DNA of 64,000 bases from Epiperipatus broadwayi (Eukaryota; Onychophora; Udeonychophora; Euonychophora; Peripatidae): positions 5,610,264 to 5,674,263 of the forward strand of contig JAQFVV010012434.1 of assembly GCA_028023455.1 (NCBI GenBank), in the 5' to 3' direction. The position numbers and the translations under genes were made by a program. The notes under the pieces are model-generated. The model saw only the letters and a program-made list of their open reading frames with translations. It was not told the DNA's origin and did not search any database. Positions within the stretch are counted from its first letter, which is position 1, and the number at the start of each line of letters is the position of its first letter. Positions 49,079 through 61,200 of the stretch are shown in pieces.

Positions 49079-50117
49079 ATACACCTGGGTCTGTTTTTAC
49101 GTGGACTTATTTAACACGATTTTGAAGTTACGCGATTTTGAAATTCATCGGAAGTCGAACTCCGATAATGCACTATTACTTTAAATAATAAATTTTGTGC
49201 ACTTATGTTATATTGAAAGTAATAGCACATTATCGGAATTTGACTTTCATCTTCGTAATTTCAATATTTTCAGCGCTTTATAATAGTAAGATTTTATGCA
49301 ATAATGAAATTAAAATCATGATTTCCACGTTTTATGTATACACACATTAAATTTTACAAGATTACAATGTAAATTTGTTCAAACATTGTGCGTGTTAATT
49401 TTGCATTTTAAATCACATTCTGTTTTTGCTTTTTAAAAAAGATTGTAATCAATTATTAATCATTTAGTGTCTGCAAGTTTATTTTTAAAAGGTGAGTAAT
49501 AGCAGTGAAACGAAATTTGATTTTTAAACGGAATTGAAAATTAAAGACAAAAATAAGAATTTAATTTTTAGTTGTTAGTTTTAATCAAATTTTCCCCAGC
49601 AGTAGTGAATAAATGTCTTTTTATTATCGTAAGTCTAAGTTCATAAACAATTAATAAAATCGTCTCAAAGATTAATTACTAATTACGTTGTCACCAGAAA
49701 TCCATTGACTCAACATGAGTGTGAAGTTAGCGCTAGTTGTATTTCCTCAGTTTGCAAACGAACGTGTGTTTTCGGCAAATATCGATAATAATTAAAACAT
49801 GTATTTAAAAAGGTAAATTATGCATAAAAATATATTATTTTGAATAAAATTAAATATTATAGTTTAAAAAAGTTTGTCTTGTATCAATTTTTTTCAAATT
49901 TGAAATTTTTTATTAGTCATATTTTATTTCCTTATATTTTTTTTTGTGCGAATTTTAAAATAATTTTACATTGGTGCTTTGCTTTTATGCGAATTTTGAA
50001 AAATCACAAACCGCATCCCCCCTTTTTCAATGTAAGTTACGTCTATTTTTGCGCGATTTTGTTTGCGCGTGTTTTCTAAGGAACCTATCTATCACGTAAA
50101 ACGAGACCCAGGTGTAT
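49079..50117. mobile_element. ~1.04-kb pogo/Tigger-like MITE
   Basis: The terminal inverted repeats CACCTGGGTCT(G)TTTTACGTG at the left (from 49081) and their complement at the right (to 50115) are each flanked by TA, the target duplication of Tc1/mariner/pogo elements. Just inside both ends are GCGATTTTG/GCGCGATTTTG motifs, as in Tigger-like termini. No transposase frame is present; the 79-codon frame at 49840-50079 is Phe-rich and spurious. A nested inverted repeat (about 49152-49183 and 49216-49248, around CCGATAATGCACTATTACTT) lies inside. This would be a non-autonomous element moved by a transposase encoded elsewhere. Confidence 0.65.
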
Positions 50118-51984
50118 TGCTATTCATGAGACAATATTGGTGCCTTAGCATTCATATATGTTTTAGAATAGTTTCCTTCACAATATAAATATATATAATA
50201 TTTTATAATAAATTATTTTATTTACTGTGCACTAAAAAGTCAAAAAATAATTGTTTCTTCAATCACAATTAAAGTTTTTATATTTAACTTGAAATAAATT
50301 CATAGGTTGACCAGAAATTAAATCCCAAACAAATGATTGAATTAATTGATCTCTGGACTCCTCATGCTTTTAAGAGTTAACATTAATTTATTTCTGGAAT
50401 ATCCCATATTTTTATTCTAAATTAAATATAAAATTCATAATTATGTTTGAAGAAAATAATTATTTTTAGTGCTCAGTAATATTATTTTTAAATTGATAAT
50501 GTTCACATGATAAATAAAAACATTCATCATGAAATATTTTATATATATATATTATTTTTTATTTATAATTATTTCTGTTTAAATTTAAGATTAAAAACAA
50601 TGTTGCAGTCTTTGTAACATAAAAAAAAAAACTTATAGTAATATTAAAAATTGATTTCAATATTATTTTTTTTAAAAAAAAACATTTTAAAAAAGGAAAC
50701 TTTTACCATCAAGAGAAAACAAAATTTCATCCATTTTATGTAAACTTTTTTAAAAAAGTATATCTTGTGTACATTATTGAAAACACACTGAACTGATAAC
50801 ATTATATTTGAAATTCAGCTCACCAATGCCCTTAGATTTTATAAACCACTTGACAATCCTGAATATTTTATTGTCATCTTGCAATATCATCGATTTTTAA
50901 CTTATGTGCAAAATTTGAAGGAAATCTATTTGATAGAAATATGTTTACAAAATTTATTTTAAACAAATAGAGTTTCTAAGTTAAATAAGTTTTTAAAAAT
51001 ATCTATTTTAACTCAAATATTAAGAAACATTTCAAACTTCAGAACAATCCATAAACATTAAAAGCATCAGTAAGTGAACATTTCACTAATTGTATATTAT
51101 TGCTTCAAAAAAAAAAAAAATGAAAATGTTCTCCATAATTTATTTGACTTGAAAGTTGGGCAATAAAAAAATGGAATAGAAAATATATATTGATAACTCT
51201 GAACTGTAACATTGATATACATATTCTAAACATTTCATAAAGCATATAAAATCTAACAAATATCTTTCATAAGTAAGCTATGAAATTTCATGAGAAGCAA
51301 AGTTAGCTACATTAATATCGTATAATAATTTTATTCTTAAGGATAATTAACCTTAAACTTTAGAAATTTCTCATATGTTAATTCATATATGAGTTTTTTT
51401 AAAACACAAGCAAATTTATAAAAAAAAAATGTTCAGATAATCATTAAATCCAGATGGCCATCTGGACTGTTTCATAAGTGGGCATTTAACTAGTGTTAGA
51501 TAGAGAGAGAAATCTCAGATTAAACTGGGTTGGTCAGATAAATGTCAATCCACTACTTGTAAAAATAAAAAATATGATTATAATATGATTCAATCGTCAC
51601 TAATGGTAGCATCTTCTTATTATAGGTGTTGAGTCCTAGTTTACCTTTAAGTGTATAAAGAAACAAATTCAAAGAAATCTTATAAAATTTCAACAATAAT
51701 TTTCACTAGTCTTGCCCGAGCTTTGTAATACTCTTAAGACAATTTTGATTACTTCTGAAATTTCAAATGCACAGCTTCTTTCACTTCTTCATTATTTCTA
51801 AATCTTCTTTAAGTGGGCCAAAGATATGAATATTCTTTGTGCAAAATCAGACAAGTTAAGTTTTTGTGCTAAATGCTTAAGATACAAAGGTAGTCATTTC
51901 CACCAAAACTTTCAACAATAACATTTCTAAAAAATCATTTCACCCTGTTTTTCTGCAATTGTAATGATTCAAAAAAATGTTAAA
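50118..51984. other. Intergenic, nothing recognised
   Basis: A+T-rich sequence with poly-A runs (for example 51108-51120) and (AT)n tracts. No gene was seen. Confidence 0.45.
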
Positions 51985-52545
51985 ACATTTAATAAGAGAA
52001 CAGGTTTGAAATTGTAATAAAGAAAATTTATTTAAAGCCGAGTGCTTTCAATACTGAGTAGTATCATAATCATAGGATTATGTGACTAAAGGAAGTTGGG
52101 ATCTAGATTTACTTACTTTTGAATATTAAATAATAGATTATCATAAAATCAAACTTTTTATATTAGATTTATATACTAATGATGAAAGTGGTCATTATAA
52201 GTGCCATTTTTTAGAAAGAGGAATGCTAGAGTTCTTTTTATTGATAATGTGATAATCTTTAGTTATTGGCCATGCCTCCTTCACCTTTCTCTTTTTGTCA
52301 TCTCTCTCGGAACGATGTTAGCCTTAGAGAAATCAATGTTATGGCCTAACTGCAACTCATGATCCAAAAAAATGAAAGAATATTCATTGTTTTTCATGGC
52401 CTGGTTGTGCAGGTAATTATGCAGGCAAATCTTGTAGATAAGTTAGTTCAAGTTTTATCATGGTAAGCCTTCAAACAATTAGGCTCTTTGCAATTAATTT
52501 TATGCCCAATTTGATGTGAAACCTCTCATGGTATTTTATCAATTC
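51985..52545 (+). repeat. Left arm of an inverted duplication with RT-like remnant
   Basis: This arm is the approximate reverse complement of 52740-53415. In plus-strand reading it gives YTNDESGHYKCHFLERGMLE and then decays with stops. The arm contains no SINE and so preserves the pre-insertion sequence (AAAATCAAACTTTTTATATT) at the site where the right arm is interrupted. Divergence between arms is roughly 10-20% by eye. Confidence 0.7.
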
Positions 52546-52739
52546 TAACAAAATAACTACAATTATATTTAATTTTTATAACAAAATCTTGCACCCTACA
52601 AACATTCAATCTGATAATAAAAAATGGTCTAATCTGCCTTATTTTTCAAACTCGCATGTAAATTAAAAAATATTTGTACCAATAAATACTATAAGTTTTT
52701 GTTTGCCTCCATCTTTAAATAAATTATTAAATAATTCAA
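52546..52739. other. Spacer between inverted arms
   Basis: About 194 bp of A+T-rich DNA between the two arms. It has no recognisable motif, though distant RT-tail text may continue into it. Confidence 0.45.
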
Positions 52740-53123
52740 GATAAAATACTTAGAGAGGCTTCACATCAAACTGTGTACAAAATTAATTGCAAAGAACCTA
52801 ATTTCTTGAAGGCTTGCTATGGTGAAATGTGAGCTAACTTATCTATAAGACTTGCCCAGCATAATTATCTATACAACCAGGCCAAGAAAAGCAATGAATA
52901 TTCTTTCATTTTCTTAGATAATGAGTTGCAATCATGCCATCACTTTGGTCTTTCTAAGGCTGACGTTTATTCCAAGAGAGATGATAGAAAGAGGAAGGTG
53001 AAGTAGGCATGGCCAATAGCTAAAGATCATCATGCCATCAATAAAAAAAAACTCTAGCACCCCTCTTTCTAAAAAATAGCATTTGTAGCGACCACTTTCA
53101 TCATTAGTATGCAAATGTACCAC

Positions 53124-53137
53124 AAAAAATTCAATTT
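53124..53137 (+). repeat. Target-site duplication, left copy
   Basis: AAAAAATTCAATTT here is repeated exactly at 53236-53249, on the other side of the tRNA-like insertion. This is a 14-bp duplication of the size made by LINE-driven retroposition. Confidence 0.75.
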
Positions 53138-53235
53138 GTCGAGTGTTGGTGGTCGAGAGGTCAGTACAGCTGCCTTACAAGCAGTTATCCCAGGTTAGCG
53201 GGTTCGCATCCCAGCTGATGCTATGACACATGGAA
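53138..53235 (+). mobile_element. tRNA-derived SINE-like insertion (tRNA-Val-like)
   Basis: This 98-bp insert carries pol III promoter motifs: an A-box-like TGGTCGAGAGG and a B-box-like GGTTCGCATCCC about 40 bp later. Between them lies an anticodon arm CTGC-CTTACAA-GCAG with a 7-base loop and anticodon TAC (valine). The acceptor stem does not pair and only part of the T stem does, so it is not a working tRNA. The 3' end (ATGACACATGG followed by the A-run of the target site) has no long tail. The exact flanking 14-bp duplication and the empty site in the opposite arm show it arrived by retroposition after the inverted duplication formed. Confidence 0.72.
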
Positions 53236-53249
53236 AAAAAATTCAATTT
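53236..53249 (+). repeat. Target-site duplication, right copy
   Basis: Exact repeat of 53124-53137, flanking the SINE-like insertion. Confidence 0.75.
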
Positions 53250-53415
53250 TATTATAATCTGTTACTTAATATTCAAAAGTAACTTTGAATTTAGACTTCA
53301 ACTTCCTTTTATCACATAATGCTATAAGTATGATTCAACTCAGTATTGAAAATGCTCAGCTTTAAATAAATTTTATTTATTACAAATTCAACCCTATTCT
53401 GTAACTACTGTTTTA

Positions 53416-54599
53416 ATATTTTTTGAATCGTAACAATAACATTTGTATATTAAACTGATTAAAAAAAAAACATTTTGTAGATAATGGAAATATATGTCAA
53501 TATAATTTGCAAAAATAATATAGGATCTTGCAGAGTAAAGATAGCTTACCACTTGATACATATGCCCAGGAATTTGAATTGGGTAAAATTTGTCCCAAAG
53601 AGACTAGGATTTTCCTGTCATATAGTTAAAATTAAGATATTATACGTTTTAGACATATAATTTGGAGAAAAATAAAATCTTCAGGTAAATAATAGTAGAA
53701 AAAATGCTCAGGTGATATTGTTAACATTAAACTGAGGACTTGACCTCAACTTTTCAAATTATCAAAGTGAGATTTGGAATTGAATTTGTAACCTCTAGAA
53801 TTTGAGGCCGTCACTATCAGCAACTAAATTAAATTTTGATAAGTCAACATGGGCAATATAGTGGAGAGAAACATCAACATAATAGCTAAAAAATATTAAT
53901 TTGAATTAAACTTGTTTAATTATACATATGCATAGGGTTGTGTATTTATTCGGATAAATGTGAACATAGAAGTACTTATTAATGTCTACCAGTAAATGGT
54001 TTGCACATAATGAAAGAAAGATTAATGAATTATTACTTACAATATCAAGATGTTTTTTTTTTCCATTAATATAAGATAGATGGAATTATAGGATGATGTA
54101 TATATGGATATAGAGATGTTTGATTTATACAATAAACAACGTTAGTAAAGAAATTGAATATATGGGATATAATTATGATATATTGGGATTAAGGAACCAA
54201 ATTTGAAAGAAAAAGGAATTGTTTATTTTAATTACAATTGCATAACGTTTAGAAATAAATGTATCAACTTAATGTTTTAATTCTATTTTAAAAATACTTC
54301 GTAATTACATCTTTTAAGCACTATTAATCTTCTTAAAGTAAAAGAATTCATTTAGGAAATGAAACTATTATAAGATAATAAAATAAAATCTATTAACTTG
54401 AAATTTTTACATCAAAGTCCAAGTGAATACAAGAATTTCTAGAAATGCCTGGTTATTATTATTATTTTTTACCGCTGAAGGCATTTTTTTTATTATTGAA
54501 ATCTACATGGACTTAATACAATTTCACTCAATACTGCTTTTACTAATTACGAATTCATTTTTGTGATTATATTGAAATAAAAATACCTCTGTTATTTAA
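53416..54599. other. Intergenic, nothing recognised
   Basis: A+T-rich sequence with no coding frame or notable repeat. Confidence 0.45.
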
Positions 54600-54860
54600 T
54601 TGGCTGAAAATCAGTTCTGGTGCAAGCTCTTATAAAATATCTCACAGCAATGAAATTGATACACTAGTCACCTTTCGATTGGTTAAAGTCAGATTGACTA
54701 CATTTAGCTAATCCAATAGTATTTAATCTTATTTATTTTTTTTTCTGCTCTTACAAACTGCAGGAGCAACTTTATACCCCTCTTCTTCTTTTTTTACATG
54801 AATTAGATTTGTATGCATTGAACTGAAAGAAGGGTGGGGGGTAAAAGAGAATAAAACAGA
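54600..54860. promoter_or_regulatory. Promoter-like cluster of CCAAT motifs with TATA
   Basis: Three CCAAT motifs in about 115 bp (inverted ones in AATTGGCTG near 54599 and GATTGGTTA near 54678, a direct one in TAATCCAATAG near 54710) surround TCTTATAAAATATC (about 54630). A purine-rich run AAAGAAGGGTGGGGGGTAAA follows near 54826. This resembles the 36.1-kb island. About 0.7 kb downstream is the small frame at 55539-55679. No transcript is proven. Confidence 0.22.
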
Positions 54861-55538
54861 TGGCTGAATGTAAGAACATTTTTGAAGCTCTAGAAAATTG
54901 TTTAAATAAACAAATTAGAAATAAAGGAATGCAAGTTTTGCTTTTAGAATAAATAAAAATATTTTAAAAGAAATTCCTTACTTTTTTTTTTTTATATTAA
55001 AAATATTCATACAATCAAAACATTTTCTCTGTCGGTAATGAGATAAAGAGATGCTGTTCTTAAAAAAGAAAACAGATACAACAGTTATGCAAACTTTTTC
55101 CGTTTCATTTGTAAATCATAATAGCCTAGTTTTTTTATTCGTAGTGGTATAATCAATATTACTTGTTCGTAATATATATTCTAAGACTAATATTTTATAA
55201 TAAATGTAATCACTATTTTGTATTATCACAGGCTACAATTAAATGTGAATGCTCACGTAGAAAAAAGAATAGGTAACAAAGCACTTTTTCCCCTCTCTAA
55301 CTATTTTCACTTTGTTTCTACTGTAACGAAAAACTAATTATCCGAACTCCCAATTTCACCTCTACATATACGTGTGTTTATATTTTTTTTTCCTTTCAAA
55401 AATAAGTTTAACTTTTTAAACGAGTGGTTATAAACATGATCTAAAATTAAATTTAAAACAAGTACAATACGGAATAATGTGTCTATTTTAATTACTCTGA
55501 AGAGCAGGTTAAACTTTACGATCATCATCGGGGAAAAA

Positions 55539-55679
55539 ATGTCATTCTTACTACCAGCCCTCCTTTTAACGGGATTTATTCTCAGTATTCAGAACTACAT
55601 CAATAACTTTGATGGAATGGTTAAATCATTAAAACGCATTATTATTATCATTTATTTTAAAGGTTTATTTGGTTTTTAA
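55539..55679 (+). CDS. Small frame with signal-peptide-like start, unidentified
   Basis: ATG in an A-rich context (GGGAAAAAATGTC) opens MSFLLPALLLTGFILSIQNY followed by a short tail ending in FKGLFGF, TAA; 46 residues. The hydrophobic core LLPALLLTGFIL resembles a signal peptide or a membrane anchor. It could be a first exon (possible donor AAAG/GTTTAT near 55662) or chance, since hydrophobic frames arise easily in T-rich DNA. No family is recognised. Confidence 0.18.
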   Translation: MSFLLPALLLTGFILSIQNYINNFDGMVKSLKRIIIIIYFKGLFGF

Positions 55680-57370
55680 TATAATTTTATTGTTGTTTTA
55701 GAGTTTTTTATTATCATATTTATTATTATTAAAATGCTATATATTATTGATATTGGTATAATTTAAAAAGAGAAATAATAAAAAAAGTATTAAATATATA
55801 TATTCTTCCGAAAAGTATTCTTCGGAAAAACTCTGATAATGTAAAAAAAATAATGAAACGCCATTCATTCATTAAAGAACTTTCCCACTTTTTTATTTTG
55901 TAAGGTTGGTGCTTTTTTGTTATTTCCTTTTTGTCCGATTGAATACACAAATTCAAGTACCTGCCGCTTTAGGCGAATGCTACTTTGTTGCCTTTAATCA
56001 AAATTAAATATTCTTATATTTTAAAACAACTATTTTATTTCTATGTTATAAATGTAAAAGAACGTAGATTTACGTATAGTCACAAAATATTTAAATATGG
56101 AATACAAAATTATATGGTCCAACAAGGCATGGTCGCATTTTACATACACACACTTTAATGTCATGCTCTCGAATCGGTAACAATTTCACAATTTTAAGAG
56201 GCAATGTATCATCTATGTTTTTATAAAATAGGCAAAACTCTCTTCATATAGTAGTGCCACTCAAAGCAAGACAGAGTAATCAATGGATGCCAGAAGGCTT
56301 GTGCATAAAATCCCTATCTAGTGCCTACTCATCCAATATCCCCAAACTAGTTTCTGGCTATTTTGACAACAGTTATGAGCAATTATGGCAGATAGTGATC
56401 ATGCTATATTTTTATATACTGCATACTTGTCTTAGGCCAAAGATCATCGCTATGCTTACAATTACAATATATAAATATGTGTATACTAAAATATGAAGTA
56501 TTTGAATTATTGCACAAATATATTTTCTTACTAAAACATAAGAATTATAAATATAAACAAACATTATTTATTCAATCATACACGAAAGCGTTGAACCAGT
56601 TTAATTTCTTTCACTCGTTTATGGTTATAGATATCTTTAGATCAAAGTATACCAATAAAGGGATATGTTTGAATCATGGCAATAGTCAATTTGTTTTTAT
56701 GGACCGTACAGTTCTGTTTTTTAATTTGTTTTTGTTTTTTGGTTGTTTTTTTTAAAAAAAGACTATACACATAATATACATATCAGATGGTTGATATTAG
56801 TAAGTTTACATGAAATTGAAGCTAATATAAAAAATAAAATATACCATATATATATATTTGTAATTTTTGTCATTCTTTTAAAGCCAACTGTCCTAGGCAT
56901 TACCTAAACTAACTAATACATTGTGGCAATTCTGTTAGAAGCATCCATAAATTATAAACACATTGAATCTCAGAGTTAACTACAAATCATGTTTGGTCAG
57001 TTGATCAGAATTATGATTGCTAATACTTTGGTGTTCAGAAGGTTCTGTATTTTACTTAATACAACTCTAAATGCTTGAGAAACATTTTTAAAAATGAATA
57101 TTTTTACAGCTGAGGATATAGTGTAATGCAATAGAGGAAAATGCTGCAACTACTAGACTGATAGTGACAGTCTGCTCCTGCATTTAATTAAGAATCAATG
57201 AAAGCATTTTAATCTTACCAGCTCTGTGGTAAAATTTGTATATAAAACTAATTAAAGGTTATGAAGCAATTGTAATGAATGCAACACTTACACAATGTAT
57301 CATGCTCAATTTATCCCAATAAAATGGATTATTGTTATGATGGCCAATTCAGTGAAGCATCTAGAACAAA
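55680..57370. other. Intergenic, nothing firmly recognised
   Basis: A+T-rich DNA. Frames at 56254-56496 and 56477-56755 have no motif I recognise. Confidence 0.4.
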
Positions 57371-57940
57371 GGTTGGCAAATAGCAGCCCACAAGTCACAT
57401 GCAGTTCTTTGATCCCCATCTCATATGTCTTTTTATCATGGTAAATATAAATACATTTTTAAATTCCTTTTGTAATTTCTCAGTAAATATTTTGATAACT
57501 CTAGGAAATGAAAAATGAGCATTACAATATTGGTGCCAATATAATATGCGCTCAGCACCATTTTGAATTTTAAACACCTCAAAAGCACTGCAGACACATG
57601 CAAACGATAAATGGCATCGATTAAAAGCACATTGTTTCGAAAAAATGGCGGGAAAAGTTCCTGACTTTCAAACAAGCAGCTTTATTGCAGAATAGTAATT
57701 ATCCTATATGAAAAATATTTAAATATTATAAATTTGTGAATAAATTAAACAGACAAAGAAAAATTTTATTCACTTTTAAGATAATTTTTATTTATTTAGG
57801 TTATATATAGATTCTGTTATGTTCTTTGCTAAAAATAAATGATTAAATAGTCATTTAGAAATTTATAATTTTCATTAATCTATTTTTTACCTTTTTTTTT
57901 ATGGCTCTTTTTATAAAGATTGAGGGGGGGGGAGGCTATT
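57371..57940. mobile_element. Possible decayed hAT-type element
   Basis: GGTTGGCAAATAGCAGCCCA with CAAGTCACATGCAGTTCTTT at the left resembles the common hAT end motif (gg.cggcaa.c..cggcccgc...catgcggctcttt). Near the right end TTATGGCTCTTTTTATAAAG resembles an inward hAT terminus, followed by a G9 run at 57924-57932. No transposase frame lies between. The boundaries are guesses and the terminal repeats do not pair well. Confidence 0.25.
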
Positions 57941-58299
57941 TAAGCAAAATAGCAACTTTATGTTAAAAATTTTGCCGAATCCTGAGTTATAAAAACTTAT
58001 AATAAACAAATCAAACAAAAGTTAATAATCAGTCTTGAATATATACTATTTTATTAGAAAAATCAATCATATGAAATATCAAAACTGTATTTTTTAAAAA
58101 ATCATTCTAGATCTTTGATAGCAGAAAATACTGAAGAAATTTCAAAATCAACATCTGAAACACTAAACTCAAGTTTAAACTATTTGATTTTTATGAAACT
58201 ATTTTTTAAGAGTGATTTTCTATTATCTCAAATTAATTTTTAATATTAGTTATCTTTTTACTTTTCTCATATAATCAGGTAACTGTGTGTGAGGTGATG
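57941..58299. other. Intergenic, nothing recognised
   Basis: A+T-rich spacer between the possible hAT relic and the LINE. Confidence 0.4.
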
Positions 58300-61200
58300 T
58301 GTGATGTGATATGATGCACTGTGGCTTCTCCTTTCTCAGAGTCAGAAATATCTCAGCCACTATGCCCAGAAAAACTCATTAGCCATCTTCCCTTTCCATT
58401 CCCACCCTGTTTTTTCCATATTCTCTATCCTGCTCCATCCATCTAAATCCCCTTTATTTTTTCCCAAACCTAGCATAAAAACCTAAAAACCCACATTCTG
58501 TATAATCACTTTATTTATATTTATTCTCCTACAACTTCATTGTTTATACCTTTTTCTGGTTGTAGGCCTTTACATTCAATTAACAAATGCCTAATATTTT
58601 TATGCCTTCTTTACATAACTTGCAGATTAAATCACGTATATATTTTTTTCATTTATGTATATATTCTCTTGTTGCTAACAATCCTATTCAAGCCTTAAAC
58701 GGTAAACTACTTTCCTTGCTACTATCATAAATTAAGACTCACCCACTATTCTATTTACTTCTGTATATTTTTAAAACTCTTTATTCTCCATACTAGTTCT
58801 CCATCTCTCCAACTCCCTATTTTTTATTAATGCATCTATATCTTCTATCCCATTCCTTTCCATTATAACACTCAACAATTCTTCTAACACAATCATCCTA
58901 CCTTTTATGTAAGTATACTGTACTATCTTTCTCACCCATCTTATTTTCTGTCCTTTACTCATAGCCCAATTAAATATTATTTTGGATATTCTTTTATTAT
59001 CCATAAATTGCAACCTACCAAACATTTTCACTTTGTTTTTTGCATCTGTCATATAAAAACTTCACCTTTCCATTTCTCCTTGAATTGCCTCCTTTGCCAT
59101 CCACACATCTGCATCTAGTGAATATCTCTCTATTTCTCTTTGTATTTTTTCTATATAATCTAATTCCCCTTTACTAACACATAAAACATCATTACCATTA
59201 AGTTAACCCTGCTACTACCACTTCTTTTTTTTACAATTTTACCTACATCATATTTATTATATGAAAACATGGTTAATTTCTTTATCAATCCCTTTATTTT
59301 CTTTGCTTCATTTATCAATTTTTTTCCCATTCATCCAAGCAATTCCTCTGATTACTTAAGACAATTTCCAAATGGTTATACCTATTCACCACATTTAACT
59401 ATATCTCCAATAAAAAAAAATTTCTCTTCTCTTTCTCCAGCATTTACTATCATGACTTTTGATTTTTTGTTCACTAGATTTAATTCCCATCTTTATCCAC
59501 CCTTGTGCATGTCTTCACTATAACTTCCACATCTTCTCTATTTTCTGTACAAAAGAAGATATCAGCAGCAGATAATGATATTTCTACCCATCAGAATTCT
59601 TAGTCTTTCTTTTATTCTTTCTCTTAAATATAACAAAAACAAAATAAGTGAAATAGGGAATCCTTACCTTAGTCCCACCCAATTTTTAACTTTAATTGAT
59701 TCCATATTTTCTAATTGATATGTATAGTAATTATTTTTATACAATATCTTAATAAGATCCACTAAAGTTCCATTCATTCCCAAATTTATTAATCTATTTC
59801 TATTTACTTTATCATATACCTTCTCTATATCTATAAAAACCATATATAACTGTGTTTCTGTATTCCTATTCATATTTATAAGTTGTGTGACCAAATAAAC
59901 TATTTTCCATATGCCTATCTGATCAAAATCTCCTCACATTTCCCCCACTATATTTTTTTCTCCCATTCACTTTGCGATCCTTCTAGCCATCATATATGCA
60001 AAAACTTTATATAACCCTGATGTTACCACTATCGGTCTATAATTTTTAACTTTCTATGATCCTTATCTTTCCTTTAAATAGCCTTACTCTTTTATTATTC
60101 CAGCTAAAAGGAAATTCTCACTTTTGTGCCATATCTTATTAAAATATGATAATAAATTTAATTTTGCATTATTTCCTAAATTCATCCCCATCTCTGCTGC
60201 CCATCCATCTAAATCTCTTGCATTTCCACTTTTCAATTTCTTTCCTGCCTTTTTCAATTCATTTTCTGTAAATCTAATATTTCCATTACTATATGCTTTT
60301 ATGTTTGTTAACACTCTGCCTTCACATCTAACATCTTTTCTATATCCATTACATACTTATTTAAGATTGTCTCTAATTCTTCTCTAGAGCTAACATCCAT
60401 TTCCTTATCATCTAGTAATACTATTCCTTCTTTTAATATATTTCCAATATCTTTTACTCCCATTTCTTCCATTTTTATTAATATCCTCCAACATATTACT
60501 ATTTAATTTTATTTTCTCTATATATTTATCTATTTTAGCCAACTTCTTTTTTTAAATACTTTTCCCATTTAATACTAACATCTTTTTCACTTTCTTTGTT
60601 GTTAATATCACATTTATATACTCTGCATGCTTTTTTCCTCACTTTTACTAACTCTCATTTTTCTATTACTTTTATTTTTCTGAATATTCTCATTCAAACC
60701 CCTATTTTCTACTTTTTCTATTTCATTACATCAGTCCTTACATTCATCCCCAAAAGCTCTTCCATGATTTCTTCTACTTTTATTTTATATTATTTATTCT
60801 ACATCCACAACTTTTACTATCCTTTCTACTTTTATTATTATTTTCCATCACATTACTAATCATTTCTGTTGTAAAGAAATTATCATAACTATTAAATACT
60901 CTCTCTTTTTTATCAAACCCTTTAATTTTCCGCTCTTTATTCATTCCCTCTTTAACTACTAATACATAATCTATTGTGTGAAATATATTATTTCTAGAAA
61001 ATGTGTATTGTCTGTCATAAATATCTGATAAATTTTCAATGCTCAAATTTATTCTCTGACAAAAATTCTTCACAAGCTTGTTATTCACATCATCGATTTC
61101 TTCAATATACCCATTCATATCCTCTGTAACCATTATTTTCTTCCCCTTTTTTTGAAATTCAGTATATCCCAAACTATGGATTCATATATGCTACTGTTCC

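Larger units (their letters stand above)
52740..53415 (-). pseudogene. Right arm: reverse-transcriptase remnant interrupted by a SINE-like insertion
   Basis: On the minus strand the better-preserved copy reads HTNDESGRYKCYFLERGVLE, then FFIDGMMIFSYWP and LGINVSLRKTKVMA (53123-52932). The order [F/Y]xDD[I/M]xxFS followed ~30 residues later by (L)GLxIN..KTKVMA is typical of non-LTR reverse transcriptases. Here the catalytic ADD is IDG, so it is inactive. Earlier and later domains are missing. The arm is split by the insertion at 53138-53235. The exact LINE clade is uncertain. Confidence 0.5.

Noticed and set aside
49840-50079. A 79-codon protein inside the Tigger-like element
   Set aside because: Phe-rich and without the helix-turn-helix or DDE motifs expected of a pogo transposase.
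53138-53235. A functional tRNA-Val gene
   Set aside because: The anticodon arm and A/B boxes are good, but the acceptor stem does not pair and the T stem is broken; the 14-bp target duplication shows retroposition.
57395-57675. Two overlapping minus-strand frames
   Set aside because: No motifs; they fall inside the possible hAT relic and have chance composition.
59269-60859. Plus-strand frames at 59269-59523, 60124-60387 and 60596-60859
   Set aside because: They are antisense to the LINE on the minus strand, which has clear endonuclease and RT motifs.
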